DNA of 14,931 bases from an uncultured Verrucomicrobiales bacterium (GTDB taxonomy: Bacteria > Verrucomicrobiota > Verrucomicrobiia > Limisphaerales > JACDHS01). The position numbers and the translations under genes were made by a program. The notes under the pieces were generated by a model that worked only from the letters and a program-made list of their open reading frames with translations, had not been told where the DNA came from and did no database searches. Where the stretch lies: the NCBI GenBank assembly GCA_937983475.1, contig CALJZV010000339.1, positions 1-14,931 of the forward strand, written 5' to 3'. Positions 1 to 8,282 of the stretch are shown in pieces; position 1 is the first letter of the stretch, and every line of letters starts with the position of its first letter.

Positions 1-86
1 GAGTCTGGAGGATACTCTTCCATCGCTTATGAATAAATGAGCCAGTCTGGCATTCCTCAGGCGTAGCTCGCTCACACCCCAGACGC

Positions 87-524
87 CTAGGAAAGAGTGG
101 AGGTGCATTGAGGACAGCGGCTGGCGTTCTCGGGGATTTTTGAAATGCAAAACGGGCACTCCTTGTTCTTGCTCGCCGGCGCCTCGGCGGGGCTTTTCAA
201 TTTGTTGATTTGCCGGACAACCAAAAAGATCACGAACGCAATGATTAGGAATTCGATCACGTTCTGGAAGAATTGCCCGTAAGTTAGAACTGGAGCCTTG
301 GACCGCTGCGCCCCCTCCAGGCTGGCATATTCCTTACCATCCAGCGAAATGAACAGGCGCTTGAAGTCCACCTTGGAGGTGAACACCGAAGCCACGGGCA
401 TGAAAACGTCGCCAACCAGTGAGTTGACGATCTTGCCAAAAGCCCCGCCGATTATCACTCCCACGGCAAGGTCAATGACATTGCCCCGCATCGCGAACTT
501 CTTAAATTCTTTTATTAACGGCAT
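87..524 (-). CDS. mscL: Large-conductance mechanosensitive channel MscL with C-terminal zinc ribbon
   Basis: Inner-membrane channel that opens under high membrane tension and releases solutes after osmotic downshock; family members form pentamers. The 145-residue product begins MPLIKEFKKFAMRGNVIDLA, the typical MscL N terminus. TM1 lies at about residues 16-45 (glycine-rich GVIIGGAFG), a periplasmic loop at 46-80 and TM2 at 84-105. I chose the ATG at 524 because the family signature begins there; the frame stays open to an upstream ATG at 581, which would add 19 unrelated residues. The tail (residues 111-145) is unusual: a Pro/Ala linker followed by CPFC (123-126) and CPQC (137-140), a likely zinc ribbon absent from E. 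coli MscL (136 aa). It is last in a minus-strand run after the aldolase gene. Identification is secure; the role of the ribbon is unknown. Confidence 0.95.
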   Translation of the reverse strand: MPLIKEFKKFAMRGNVIDLAVGVIIGGAFGKIVNSLVGDVFMPVASVFTSKVDFKRLFISLDGKEYASLEGAQRSKAPVLTYGQFFQNVIEFLIIAFVIFLVVRQINKLKSPAEAPASKNKECPFCISKIPENASRCPQCTSTLS

Positions 525-597
525 TGGCGCAAAAGTTCGCCCCACATGGTAGCCCAACGTGCTGGCGCAGCCATCAGGCATGAGCTGACTTGGGGCC

Positions 598-1647
598 TCA
601 TGAAGCCATCAGCGATTTCAGGTCGCTAACAAAGTTTTTCACATCCTTCTCGTCTGTGTCCCAACTGCACATGAGTCGGCATCCGCCTTTGCCGATAAAA
701 GAATAAAACAACCATCCGCGTCGGCGAAGTTGGTCAATGACCGGCTGGGGCAACTGTACAAACACCGAGTTGGCCTGCCGCGGAAACAGGATTTCCGCCC
801 CCGCGATGCCTTGAAGACTATCCCACAACAATTGAGCCATCAAGTTGGCGTGGGCCGCATGTCGCAGCCATGCGCCATCCTTGAGCATTCCCACCCATGG
901 CGCGGCCAGAAAGCGCATTTTGGACGCCAGTTGTCCCGCCTGCTTGCAGCGGTAATCAAATTCCTCGGCCAGTTTACGGTTAAAAAATATCACAGCCTCC
1001 CCCAACGCGATCCCGTTTTTGGAACCGCCAAAGCACAGTACATCCACGCCGGCTTTCCATGTCAGAACCTTTGGCGCTACCCCCAAAGACGCCACCGCGT
1101 TGGCAAACCGCGCCCCACCCATGTCCAGGCGCTGCCCCAGCCGTCGGCCTACTCCCCCGGCGGCGCCTAGTTCGTCAACAGAATAAGCGGTCCCTGCCTC
1201 GGTGGCCTGAGTGACACTTAACACCTTGGGCTTCGGGTAATGAATGTCACTACGGCGATTGACCATGCGCTCAACGGCCGGAAGGTCAATTTTTCCGTTT
1301 TCACCTGGCAGCAACAGCACCTTGGTTCCATTGGAAAAAAACTCGGGCGCGCCGCACTCATCGGTCTCAATGTGCGCCAGTTCATGGCAAAGGATGCTAT
1401 GGTAGGACTGGCACAACGAGGCCAAGGCCAGAGAATTGGCCGCCGTGCCGTTGAAGACAAAAAACACCTCGCAATTGGTTTCAAAAATGTCGCGCAGCAG
1501 GTTGCTCGCCTGCTCGGTCCACGGATCATCCCCGTAGCTTTTCACATGTCCGGCGTTGGCGGCAACCATCGCTTCCCAGACTTCAGGACAGATGCCCGAG
1601 TAGTTGTCACTGGCGAAATGGCGGGATGGAATTTGAACGGAATGCAT
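598..1647 (-). CDS. ltaE: Low-specificity L-threonine aldolase (PLP-dependent), altered PLP-site motif
   Basis: Cytosolic fold-type I PLP enzyme that cleaves L-threonine or L-allo-threonine to glycine and acetaldehyde. The 349-residue length is normal and the sequence strongly resembles Pseudomonas-type threonine aldolases: FASDNYSGICPE (11-22), FNGTAANSLALASLCQSYHS (65-84), HIETDECGAPEFFSNG (92-107), and the PLP lysine K210 in CFGGSKNG. The odd part is residues 174-180, LDMGGAR. Relatives read LHMDGAR, so the conserved His is Asp175 and the Asp that contacts the PLP pyridine nitrogen is Gly177; Arg180 is kept. Neighbouring residues (AAGGVGRRLGQRL) are also atypical, while both flanks are highly conserved and the frame is open throughout. 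It sits 75 bases downstream of the outer-membrane protein gene and ahead of mscL. The family is certain; activity is doubtful because of residue 177. Confidence 0.93.
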   Translation of the reverse strand: MHSVQIPSRHFASDNYSGICPEVWEAMVAANAGHVKSYGDDPWTEQASNLLRDIFETNCEVFFVFNGTAANSLALASLCQSYHSILCHELAHIETDECGAPEFFSNGTKVLLLPGENGKIDLPAVERMVNRRSDIHYPKPKVLSVTQATEAGTAYSVDELGAAGGVGRRLGQRLDMGGARFANAVASLGVAPKVLTWKAGVDVLCFGGSKNGIALGEAVIFFNRKLAEEFDYRCKQAGQLASKMRFLAAPWVGMLKDGAWLRHAAHANLMAQLLWDSLQGIAGAEILFPRQANSVFVQLPQPVIDQLRRRGWLFYSFIGKGGCRLMCSWDTDEKDVKNFVSDLKSLMAS

Positions 1648-1722
1648 CGCAGGGCAAAACTACCGGGAGGATTCAATCCGGCGCAATCCTTAAGCCGAGG
1701 ACATCACCGCATTCGATAAAAT

Positions 1723-2952
1723 TCAATCCCCGAAAATTTCAAACAAGCCGCGGGATTTCTCCGGTGAATCAGGTTCGGACGGAACGCCATCGGGCCGTCG
1801 AGGCGCCAAATCCCACTGCAACAAGAAGCCGATGCTTTGCGCACCCTTACCGTGGTCACGCACGGCGTCAAAACCGTAGGAATAACCCACCATGGCGCGC
1901 CAGTTATTCTTCAGCGACCGGTAACCCAAGCCCGCGCCGACACCAGACTGCCACCGACTGGGTTGCTCAAAGCCAGAAAGATACGACAGCCTTGCCACAC
2001 TTCCAACTGTGCTGACTGACCAGCGGTTCATTCGGTCCAAGGGAAAATTGTATTGGCCAGACAACAAGGCAAATTTGGTGACACTCAATTCCTTGTAAAA
2101 ATACCCGGGCAGTGTCAGGGGAAATTCGGATGCCAACGGGAGAACACCTCCGGGCCGATAAGCGCTGAAACGATCTGCATCAACACTGGAACCACCGGTG
2201 AGGTTAACGCTGAAGTTGTGACGAATATTAGGCAGCGTGTATATGAACAGCGCCCTGCCCCAAAACAAATGAGACGCGTCCTCCACATCGCGGTCATTAA
2301 ATCCATAGGTGCCGTTGTTAGCGCGATACTGCCCTTCATACCACCCGGAAAGCTCCATCCCCAGTTTGGGAAACATCAGCGGCTCGCGGCCTCCAACACG
2401 GATGCCCGTGCGCAAATGAGCCGTCAACCGATCCTCGGGCAGCACAAACAATGGAGCCGTGTCGGATTCCCGTTCATAAACCGAATAGTAAGTCCCCAAG
2501 CGAACGATACCGTTGACCGGGATCAGGTGATCGGGATTGAACCGGTGATAAAGACTCACGGACGGGCCTCCTCCGTGTCCCAGGAATGACTCCCCATTCA
2601 GAAGCCTTCCCTGGCGGATTTCAAAATAGCTATCAGCAAAACCGCCGCCTGCCAGGCCTATGGCCCAATCAGTGCGCTCATTGACCGAAAAGCCCAACTC
2701 CGCGTCCAGATACACCGGGGCCACAGCCAGTCGCAGGGTCGTGTCTTCGCTTGGGAAGCCCGGCTCATTGTGCAGGTAATACGCGTATCCGGCCAATGGA
2801 GCCTTTCCTTCGATGGGTTGATTGTAGCCCAGTTGAATCAACCGCCGCTGCACAGGGTCAATTTGCGCTACCCCGACACTGCCGCCATGCAGCGCCAAAA
2901 ACAAAAACAGCCAACGGAATGAAGGATGCACCCTTAACGAATACCGGAACAC
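1723..2952 (-). CDS. Predicted outer-membrane beta-barrel protein of unknown function
   Basis: A 409-residue protein that I cannot place in a named family. The N terminus is a likely Sec signal peptide: basic start, hydrophobic core RWLFLFLALHG at about 13-23, and possible cleavage after VGVA near residue 29. The rest is rich in Gly, Tyr, Phe and Arg, with alternating hydrophobic/polar strands such as TTLRLAVAPVYLDAELGFSV, NFSVNLTGGSSV and SGVGAGLGYRSL, as expected of an outer-membrane barrel; aromatic residues are frequent at strand ends. The charged, proline-rich C-terminal 30 residues do not end in a classical C-terminal aromatic strand. The start is GTG at 2952; a second in-frame GTG at 2931 would also keep the signal peptide. 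It is divergent from the glyoxalase gene and could share a transcript with ltaE. Surface location is inferred from composition only. Confidence 0.7.
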   Translation of the reverse strand: MFRYSLRVHPSFRWLFLFLALHGGSVGVAQIDPVQRRLIQLGYNQPIEGKAPLAGYAYYLHNEPGFPSEDTTLRLAVAPVYLDAELGFSVNERTDWAIGLAGGGFADSYFEIRQGRLLNGESFLGHGGGPSVSLYHRFNPDHLIPVNGIVRLGTYYSVYERESDTAPLFVLPEDRLTAHLRTGIRVGGREPLMFPKLGMELSGWYEGQYRANNGTYGFNDRDVEDASHLFWGRALFIYTLPNIRHNFSVNLTGGSSVDADRFSAYRPGGVLPLASEFPLTLPGYFYKELSVTKFALLSGQYNFPLDRMNRWSVSTVGSVARLSYLSGFEQPSRWQSGVGAGLGYRSLKNNWRAMVGYSYGFDAVRDHGKGAQSIGFLLQWDLAPRRPDGVPSEPDSPEKSRGLFEIFGD

Positions 2953-3085
2953 GACCGAGCCAACAAGCCGATTGAAGAGGATTGAGCACTCAGTTTTTAC
3001 ATGAGCCTGGCCGGTTGACTGCCTTTGAAAAAAGATAAAAAGACTGACTAATGACTTTTTGATGTCCTCGCCATACAGTCACTGC

Positions 3086-3496
3086 ATGTCAAAAGTGAAA
3101 AAACTGCTGCACACACGTTATCGGGTGAATGATCTGGATCACACCATCAAATTCTACAAGGACGTGCTGGGCCTGGAGGAAGTCCGTCGCCACAAGTCGC
3201 CGCGCGGGTCGGAACTGGTTTTCCTGAAGGCACCCCAAAGCGCGGAGGAAATTGAAATCTGTAGTTTTCCCGCCAGCGGCCCGGTACAGGTGCAACCGGA
3301 CCTGACACATCTAGCTTTTGAGGTGGACAGTCTCGATGACTTTGGCCGCCACCTTGCCTCAATGGGACTGGCCTACTCCGACGGCCCGACGATGCGCCCG
3401 GATGGCTCGGGTGGTTTTGCCTTCATTGACGCCCCGGAGGGTTACGAAATTGAACTGATCCAGCGCTCTCCAACCGCCGGCAAGGGGACTTACTGA
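3086..3496 (+). CDS. gloA: Glyoxalase I-like VOC-family protein (lactoylglutathione lyase)
   Basis: Probable cytosolic metalloenzyme converting the hemithioacetal of methylglyoxal and a thiol cofactor into the lactoyl thioester. The product is 136 residues, matching E. coli GloA (135). It keeps the family layout of two beta-alpha-beta-beta-beta modules: LLHTRYRVNDLDHTIKFY at 7-24, VLGL at 27-30, LTHLAFEVDS at 73-82 and GYEIELIQ at 119-126. The four expected metal ligands are visible: His9, Glu57, His75 and Glu123. The frame stays open to an ATG at 3059, but homology begins at the ATG at 3086 (MSKVKKLLHTRYRV). No clear ribosome-binding site precedes it. The last 7 bases overlap the 3' end of yacG on the other strand. 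Other VOC enzymes are possible, but the complete ligand set favours glyoxalase I. Confidence 0.85.
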   Translation: MSKVKKLLHTRYRVNDLDHTIKFYKDVLGLEEVRRHKSPRGSELVFLKAPQSAEEIEICSFPASGPVQVQPDLTHLAFEVDSLDDFGRHLASMGLAYSDGPTMRPDGSGGFAFIDAPEGYEIELIQRSPTAGKGTY

Positions 3497-3705
3497 GTTT
3501 CCTTGTCCTGGGACTTTTCCTCTGCCTCCAGCTCTTCGAGGAAATGATCAGGCCGCAGCGGCTCGGAAATGACGTTTTCCTCGCTGAACCATTTTCCCAG
3601 GTCCACCAGCTTGCAACGCTTGGAACAGAACGGCCCATATGGACCGGCAAACCAATTTCCGGCTTTTTTGCAGGTGGGACATTTGACTGTTGGCAATGGC
3701 TTCAC
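3490..3705 (-). CDS. yacG: YacG-family zinc-binding protein (DNA gyrase inhibitor YacG)
   Basis: Small 71-residue zinc protein. E. coli YacG binds GyrB and inhibits gyrase; that role is known there and only inferred here. The zinc site is intact: Cys9 and Cys12 (KCPTC), Cys27 and Cys31 (PFCSKRC), followed by the family signature KLVDLGKW at 32-39 and an acidic, disordered tail. The start is GTG at 3705, giving MKPLPTVKCP; no other start lies closer to the zinc motif. It follows ispG by 42 bases on the same strand, so it may be the last gene of the isoprenoid/envelope block, and its 3' end overlaps the convergent glyoxalase gene by 7 bases. In many proteobacteria yacG sits beside coaE, so this location differs. 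Confidence 0.87.
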   Translation of the reverse strand: MKPLPTVKCPTCKKAGNWFAGPYGPFCSKRCKLVDLGKWFSEENVISEPLRPDHFLEELEAEEKSQDKETQ

Positions 3706-3747
3706 CCTTGAAAGAAAACACTGGTTTTATTTCGCTACAAGTCAGGC

Positions 3748-5547
3748 TCAGGCTTGCTGACCGGCTAATTCCAGTTCCTCGGGCTCGACCCACTTGCCGT
3801 GATCCCGGATCAAATCGACCAGGCGATCCACAGCCTCGGCCTCGGGAATGTTGAACTTTACCGCCGTCTTGCCCACGTAAAGATTGATTTTGCCCGGCGC
3901 GCCGCCGACGTAGCCGAAGTCCGCGTCGGCCATTTCCCCGGGGCCATTAACGATGCATCCCATGATCGCGATTTTCACGCCCTTCAAATGCTGGGTGCGC
4001 GATTTGATTCGCGCGGTAACGGTCTGCAAATTGAACAACGTCCGTCCACACGAGGGGCAAGCCACGTAATCGGTCTTGAAGGAACGACAACCGGCTGCCT
4101 GCAAAATGTTGTAAGCCAGGCGCAGGCTTTGGCCCGCCCCAGACTCGCCGCGAACCAGAATGGCGTCGCCAATACCATCAGCCAGCAGCGATCCAATGAC
4201 AACCGAGGCGCGCAGAAGGGCGATTTTGGGTTCCAGGGGAATAGCTTCAAATTTCAAGCAATCTTTGAGAAGAATCGGGTTGCGGCGGCCCATATGCCTC
4301 AATTTCGACGCCAACAGCCGAAATGCGGCAATGGGCGCCAGATTGATGCCGTCTTTCACAGTGACCAACTGCGTGTCGCAGTTGACATCGAACTCCTGGG
4401 TGGGATCCGCTTCAAGGACGTTCAGGTCTTCATAAATCGCCTCGGGCTTGACGTCGTCCTTGGGTCGGATTTTTGGCGCGAGCTTGTCCCATGCGGCCCG
4501 GGTGACCACAACGCGAATGGTCTGCTCACCGCCGCATTGCGCGCTCTTCGAAAGTTCAATTTCCGGGGTCTGCCGGCGCTGGAAGCTGAAGGGATCGAAT
4601 GGCCAAACCGGGTTGTTGAATCGTAGAATGGATAAATCGTGATTTGTCAGCACGGGAATCTGCGCCAAAAGATCGTTGCAGACTTCAATTTCGCGGGGCG
4701 AATCCTCGGTGAGTGACACGCGGATGGTTTCGCCGATGCCGTCGCACAACAACGAGCCGATGCCGATGGCGCTCTTGATCCGGCCATCCTCGCCTTCGCC
4801 CGCCTCGGTCACGCCCAGATGAACGGGGTAATTCCAATCCGGCCCCAGTTCATCAAGCCGGGCCACCAGCAGGCGATAACACTCGATCATCACCTTCGGA
4901 TTGCTCGACTTCATGGAAAATACAAAGTTATGGAAGTCGTTTTTGCGGGCGATGCGGGCAAACTCCAGCGCGCTTTCCACCATGCCCAGCGGCGTGTCGC
5001 CGTAGCGGTTCATGATGCGATCACTGAGCGAGCCATGGTTGGTGCCGATGCGCAGTGCCCGGCCCAGTTCCTTGCAGAGCTTGACCAGCGGCGTGAATTG
5101 TTCCTCGATGCGGCACAGTTCCTCGGCGTATTGGTCGTCCGTGTACTCGCGAATGGCGAACTTCTTTTTGTCCGCGTAGTTGCCAGGATTGATGCGAACC
5201 TTCTCGACCCATTTGGCGGCCTCCATCGCCGCCTCGGGCTTGAAATGAATGTCGGCAACAATGGGAACATTGCAGCCCCGCTGGCGCAGCTCGGCGACAA
5301 TGTTTTTAAGATTCGCCGCGTCCTTCACCGTCGGCGCGGTGATGCGGACAATCTGGCAGCCAACCTCGACCAATTCGAGCGTCTGTTGGACGCAAGCGGC
5401 CGTGTCCATGGTGTCGCAGGTGAGCATGGACTGCTTGACCACCGGATGGTTGCCGCCAATGACCACGCCGCCGTTGGCGGGATCGCCGACGACAACTTCG
5501 CGGGTGCTTCGGCGTTGATACAGGTAAGGGGACGGACAGTAGCGCAT
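3748..5547 (-). CDS. ispG: 4-hydroxy-3-methylbut-2-enyl diphosphate synthase, three-domain type
   Basis: MEP-pathway enzyme that reductively opens MEcPP to HMBPP using a [4Fe-4S] cluster. The protein has 599 residues, far longer than E. coli IspG (about 370), because a middle domain is inserted. The TIM barrel occupies about residues 20-285 (VKQSMLTCDTMDTA 37-50, VADIHFKP 97-104, VRINPGNYADKKKF 117-130, GTNHGSLSDRIMNRYGDTP 168-186, VTEAGEGEDGRIKSAIGIG 246-264). The insertion runs roughly 290-475, and the iron-sulfur domain 480-599 contains the cluster ligands Cys497, Cys500 (ACPSCGRT) and Cys531 with Glu538 (GCIVNGPGE). This three-domain form is known from Chlamydia, Bacteroidetes and plants. 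It starts 3 bases after the stop of rseP, so translational coupling is likely. Identification is secure. Confidence 0.97.
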   Translation of the reverse strand: MRYCPSPYLYQRRSTREVVVGDPANGGVVIGGNHPVVKQSMLTCDTMDTAACVQQTLELVEVGCQIVRITAPTVKDAANLKNIVAELRQRGCNVPIVADIHFKPEAAMEAAKWVEKVRINPGNYADKKKFAIREYTDDQYAEELCRIEEQFTPLVKLCKELGRALRIGTNHGSLSDRIMNRYGDTPLGMVESALEFARIARKNDFHNFVFSMKSSNPKVMIECYRLLVARLDELGPDWNYPVHLGVTEAGEGEDGRIKSAIGIGSLLCDGIGETIRVSLTEDSPREIEVCNDLLAQIPVLTNHDLSILRFNNPVWPFDPFSFQRRQTPEIELSKSAQCGGEQTIRVVVTRAAWDKLAPKIRPKDDVKPEAIYEDLNVLEADPTQEFDVNCDTQLVTVKDGINLAPIAAFRLLASKLRHMGRRNPILLKDCLKFEAIPLEPKIALLRASVVIGSLLADGIGDAILVRGESGAGQSLRLAYNILQAAGCRSFKTDYVACPSCGRTLFNLQTVTARIKSRTQHLKGVKIAIMGCIVNGPGEMADADFGYVGGAPGKINLYVGKTAVKFNIPEAEAVDRLVDLIRDHGKWVEPEELELAGQQA

Positions 5548-5550
5548 AGT

Positions 5551-6975
5551 TTATTTGGCTGGAGCCGTGGAGGAATCCGGCGCGGGGGCAAATTTCATGG
5601 CTGGCGTCTCTTTTTCCCGCCTGCCGCCCAAATCCTGAACATCATAAAAGGAGACATACAGAATGTAGCCGATGACCAATGCGGCGCAGGCGGTTTGAAT
5701 CCAATTAAGAATCTTCACATTGATCGGTTTTCGCCGCACCGATTCGATGAGCGCCAGCGTGATGTGGCCGCCGTCAAGCACCGGAATGGGCAGCATGTTG
5801 AGAATGGCGAGGTTGATGTTAAGCACCACACTGAACCACAGCGCAAGCCTCCAGCCCTGGTCGCTTTCAAAGAGCAAATAGTAAATGCGCATAATGCCGA
5901 CCGGCCCGGACAAGTGCTGCGCCTTGACGTCCGACTTCTTGGAAAATAAAGCACCAAAGGTGCTGGTCATCGCCTTGAAGCTGTCACGAATCTGCTCAAT
6001 GGGACCGGGATGAATGACATCCATCCGTCCGGTATCATCCCAAACAATGCCAATGCGCGGAATCTGCTCGCCCTCAATAGGAATGGCCGGCGTCACCGAA
6101 AGGGAAAAGACCTCCTTGGCTCGCTGCACTTTCACCGACATGGGCTGGGTTCCGGCAGCCTCAACCAGTCGCGAAAAATCCACAGGGTGTATGATTTCCT
6201 TGCCTTCGGCTTCCAAAACCACATCCGAAGCCTGCAACCCGGCGCGATCCGCGGGTCCGCCGGGCACCACCTTGGCGATCATCGGCTTATAGGCCGGCTC
6301 AATGCCGATCTGGCGCAATCCCTTGCGCTCATACGCCTTGGTTTCGGGCTTTACCGGAGTGGGGTGAAATTCCAGGATTTGCCCCCCTCGGTCCACTTTG
6401 ATCGGAATTGTTTCGCCTTCGCTGCGAATAATCCGCCAGATGATGCTGCTGTCGGTAACGCCTGAAAAACGGGTGACCTTTTCGCCGTCCACTTCAAGAA
6501 TTTTGTCTCCAGACTGAAGGCCAACTTTTTCAGCAGGCGAATCCTTGAACACATACCCAATGGTGGTCGTGGTTTCGCGTTCGCTGACCGGGCGGCCAAT
6601 GCCCCAGACAATCACTGCCATCACCAGTGCCAATCCGAAGCTGAACAGCGGCCCGGCAAACGCCACGATGATTTTGTCCAGCGCGGAGATGGGCGGCAGG
6701 GGCTCCTCGTCCGATTCGTTCTTGCCCTCGATCATTTCCATCGGCGCCATTTGGGGGAGCGCCACGTAACCGCCGGCGGGAATGCTGCCGAGGCAGAACG
6801 TGACGCCGTTGATTTTCTTTTCCCACAGCGATTTGCCAAACCAGATGCCGAACCGCTCGATCTTCAACCCGCGCCAGCGCGCCGCCAGGTAATGGCCCAG
6901 TTCATGGACAATAATCAGCAGGTTGAACAGGAGAATGACTTCAAAGATGATGAAAATGACTTTTAAAACGGACAT
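5551..6975 (-). CDS. rseP: RIP zinc metalloprotease RseP (site-2 protease family)
   Basis: Inner-membrane site-2 protease that in other bacteria cleaves anti-sigma factors or leftover signal peptides within the membrane. The 474-residue protein has the zinc motif HELGH at 24-28 inside TM1, a second membrane segment at about 102-126 (KIIVAFAGPLFSFG), two tandem PDZ domains (about 135-210 and 225-295, each with a PAxxxGLQxxD element), and the C-terminal NMLPIPVLDGGH motif at 393-404, whose Asp401 is the third zinc ligand. A last membrane helix spans about 425-445. The C-terminal tail is Pro/Ala-rich. Adjacency to dxr (82 bases upstream) and ispG (3 bases downstream) matches the common uppS-cdsA-dxr-rseP arrangement. 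The substrate here is unknown. Confidence 0.96.
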   Translation of the reverse strand: MSVLKVIFIIFEVILLFNLLIIVHELGHYLAARWRGLKIERFGIWFGKSLWEKKINGVTFCLGSIPAGGYVALPQMAPMEMIEGKNESDEEPLPPISALDKIIVAFAGPLFSFGLALVMAVIVWGIGRPVSERETTTTIGYVFKDSPAEKVGLQSGDKILEVDGEKVTRFSGVTDSSIIWRIIRSEGETIPIKVDRGGQILEFHPTPVKPETKAYERKGLRQIGIEPAYKPMIAKVVPGGPADRAGLQASDVVLEAEGKEIIHPVDFSRLVEAAGTQPMSVKVQRAKEVFSLSVTPAIPIEGEQIPRIGIVWDDTGRMDVIHPGPIEQIRDSFKAMTSTFGALFSKKSDVKAQHLSGPVGIMRIYYLLFESDQGWRLALWFSVVLNINLAILNMLPIPVLDGGHITLALIESVRRKPINVKILNWIQTACAALVIGYILYVSFYDVQDLGGRREKETPAMKFAPAPDSSTAPAK

Positions 6976-7057
6976 ATAATAATTTCAGGTCGCCCCAACC
7001 ACCGCCCAATATAGCCGTCGGGCAAAAGCTGGCAACCGGCTAAAACGACGGACGAAT

Positions 7058-8197
7058 TTAAAGTGAGGCCGCCTCCTTCCGAGCCCAGGCGTCCGCATCG
7101 AGAATTTGATCGAGCGTCGGGTGTTCAATGATTCTGTGCCGTTCCATGACGCAGGCGACCGTTTGGGTGATGTCGGTGAAGCTTTTCCGGCGATTGACAA
7201 AGGCGTCCACTGCCACTTCATTGGCCGCGTTCAGCACCGCCGGAAGCGTGCCGCCCAGCTCCCCTGCCCTGCGCGCCAAATTCAGCGCGGGAAACCGGTC
7301 GGTATCCGGCTCTTCAAAGGTCAACGAGCCGATTTTGGCGAGGCTGGTCTGAACTCGCTCGCTGCGGACACGCTCCGGATACAACAGCGCATATTGAATA
7401 GGCAAACACATGTCCGGCGTGGACAACTGCGCGATGATCGAGCCGTCCACAAACTCCACCATCGAGTGAATGACGCTTTGCGGATGCACCACCACCTGGA
7501 CGCGCGGCATTTCAATGTCGAACAGCCATCGGGCCTCAATCATTTCCAGCCCTTTGTTAAACAACGTCGCGGAATCAATTGTGATTTTCCGGCCCATCGC
7601 CCATGAGGGATGCTTGAGCGCGCGCTCGACCGTGATGCCGGCAAAGTCCTCTTTGGGCGTGGTCCGAAACGGCCCGCCGGACGCTGTCAACCACAACTGA
7701 CGCACGGAACTCGAAGGTTTGTCATCGAAGCACTGGAAAATCGCCGAATGCTCGCTGTCCACAGCCAGCACGCGAACGCCATGCTTGCGCGCCTCGGTCA
7801 TGACGATTTCCCCGGCCATCACCAAAATTTCCTTGGACGCCACCGCAATGTCCTTGCCCGCGCGAATGGCGGCGAGAGCGGGTTGCAACCCGGCAGTTCC
7901 CACAATCGCGATCAGGACGATGTCCGCCGACGGCAGCGTTGCGATGCGAATGAGCCCTTCATTTCCTGCAAACACTTGGGTCGCGGAGCCGACGGCGGTT
8001 TCCAGTTCCTTTGCTTTGGCCGCGTCCAAAAGGGAAATCGCCTCGGGCCGGTGTTTGCGTGTTTGCTCCAGAAGCAATTCGGAATTGTTGCCGGCGGCGA
8101 GTCCCACCAACCGCAAACGGTCGGGCAAATCCTCAACCACCTTGACGGTCGAAGTCCCGATGGACCCGGTGGAGCCAAGTAAAACGACGTTCTTCAT
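7058..8197 (-). CDS. dxr: 1-deoxy-D-xylulose 5-phosphate reductoisomerase
   Basis: First committed MEP-pathway step: NADPH- and divalent-metal-dependent conversion of DXP to MEP. The product is 379 residues (E. coli 398). The NADPH-binding motif GSTGSIGTSTV is at 8-18, followed by the catalytic domain: SKEILVMAGE (121-130), metal ligands Asp147 and Glu149 in DSEHSA, SGGPFR (173-178), HPSWAMGRKITIDSATLFNK (196-215) and the third metal ligand Glu218. A C-terminal helical domain follows (EEPDTDRFPALNLARRA). All catalytic residues I could place are present. It lies between cdsA (85-base gap) and rseP (82-base gap) on the same strand, and shares its pathway with ispG in the same block. The start ATG at 8197 places the nucleotide-binding motif at the expected distance. 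Confidence 0.97.
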   Translation of the reverse strand: MKNVVLLGSTGSIGTSTVKVVEDLPDRLRLVGLAAGNNSELLLEQTRKHRPEAISLLDAAKAKELETAVGSATQVFAGNEGLIRIATLPSADIVLIAIVGTAGLQPALAAIRAGKDIAVASKEILVMAGEIVMTEARKHGVRVLAVDSEHSAIFQCFDDKPSSSVRQLWLTASGGPFRTTPKEDFAGITVERALKHPSWAMGRKITIDSATLFNKGLEMIEARWLFDIEMPRVQVVVHPQSVIHSMVEFVDGSIIAQLSTPDMCLPIQYALLYPERVRSERVQTSLAKIGSLTFEEPDTDRFPALNLARRAGELGGTLPAVLNAANEVAVDAFVNRRKSFTDITQTVACVMERHRIIEHPTLDQILDADAWARKEAASL

Positions 8198-8282
8198 TTC
8201 GCTGGTGCGTGCTGGAGTCTGGTCGCGCAGGTGGGCGCGAATTTCACCTTTTCAACGAAAAATAATTGGTTGCCTAACCGGT

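Noticed and set aside
58..90. AGGCGT / ACGCCT inverted repeat after mscL as a terminator
   Set aside because: Only 6-bp arms with an 18-base loop and no T-run on the minus strand; likely chance.
525..581. Upstream extension of mscL by 19 residues from ATG at 581
   Set aside because: The extension resembles no MscL and the family signature starts exactly at the ATG at 524.
1240..2015. Plus-strand frames opposite ltaE and the outer-membrane protein gene
   Set aside because: Antisense to real coding frames and low-complexity; no family features.
3015..3043. TTGACT at 3015-3020 as a plus-strand promoter for the glyoxalase gene
   Set aside because: No acceptable -10 at 16-18 bases; AT-rich sequence downstream does not match at the right spacing.
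3799..5949. Long plus-strand open frames opposite ispG and rseP (275 and 376 residues)
   Set aside because: They lie antisense to strongly conserved genes, have no recognisable motif, and are shadows of high third-position GC.
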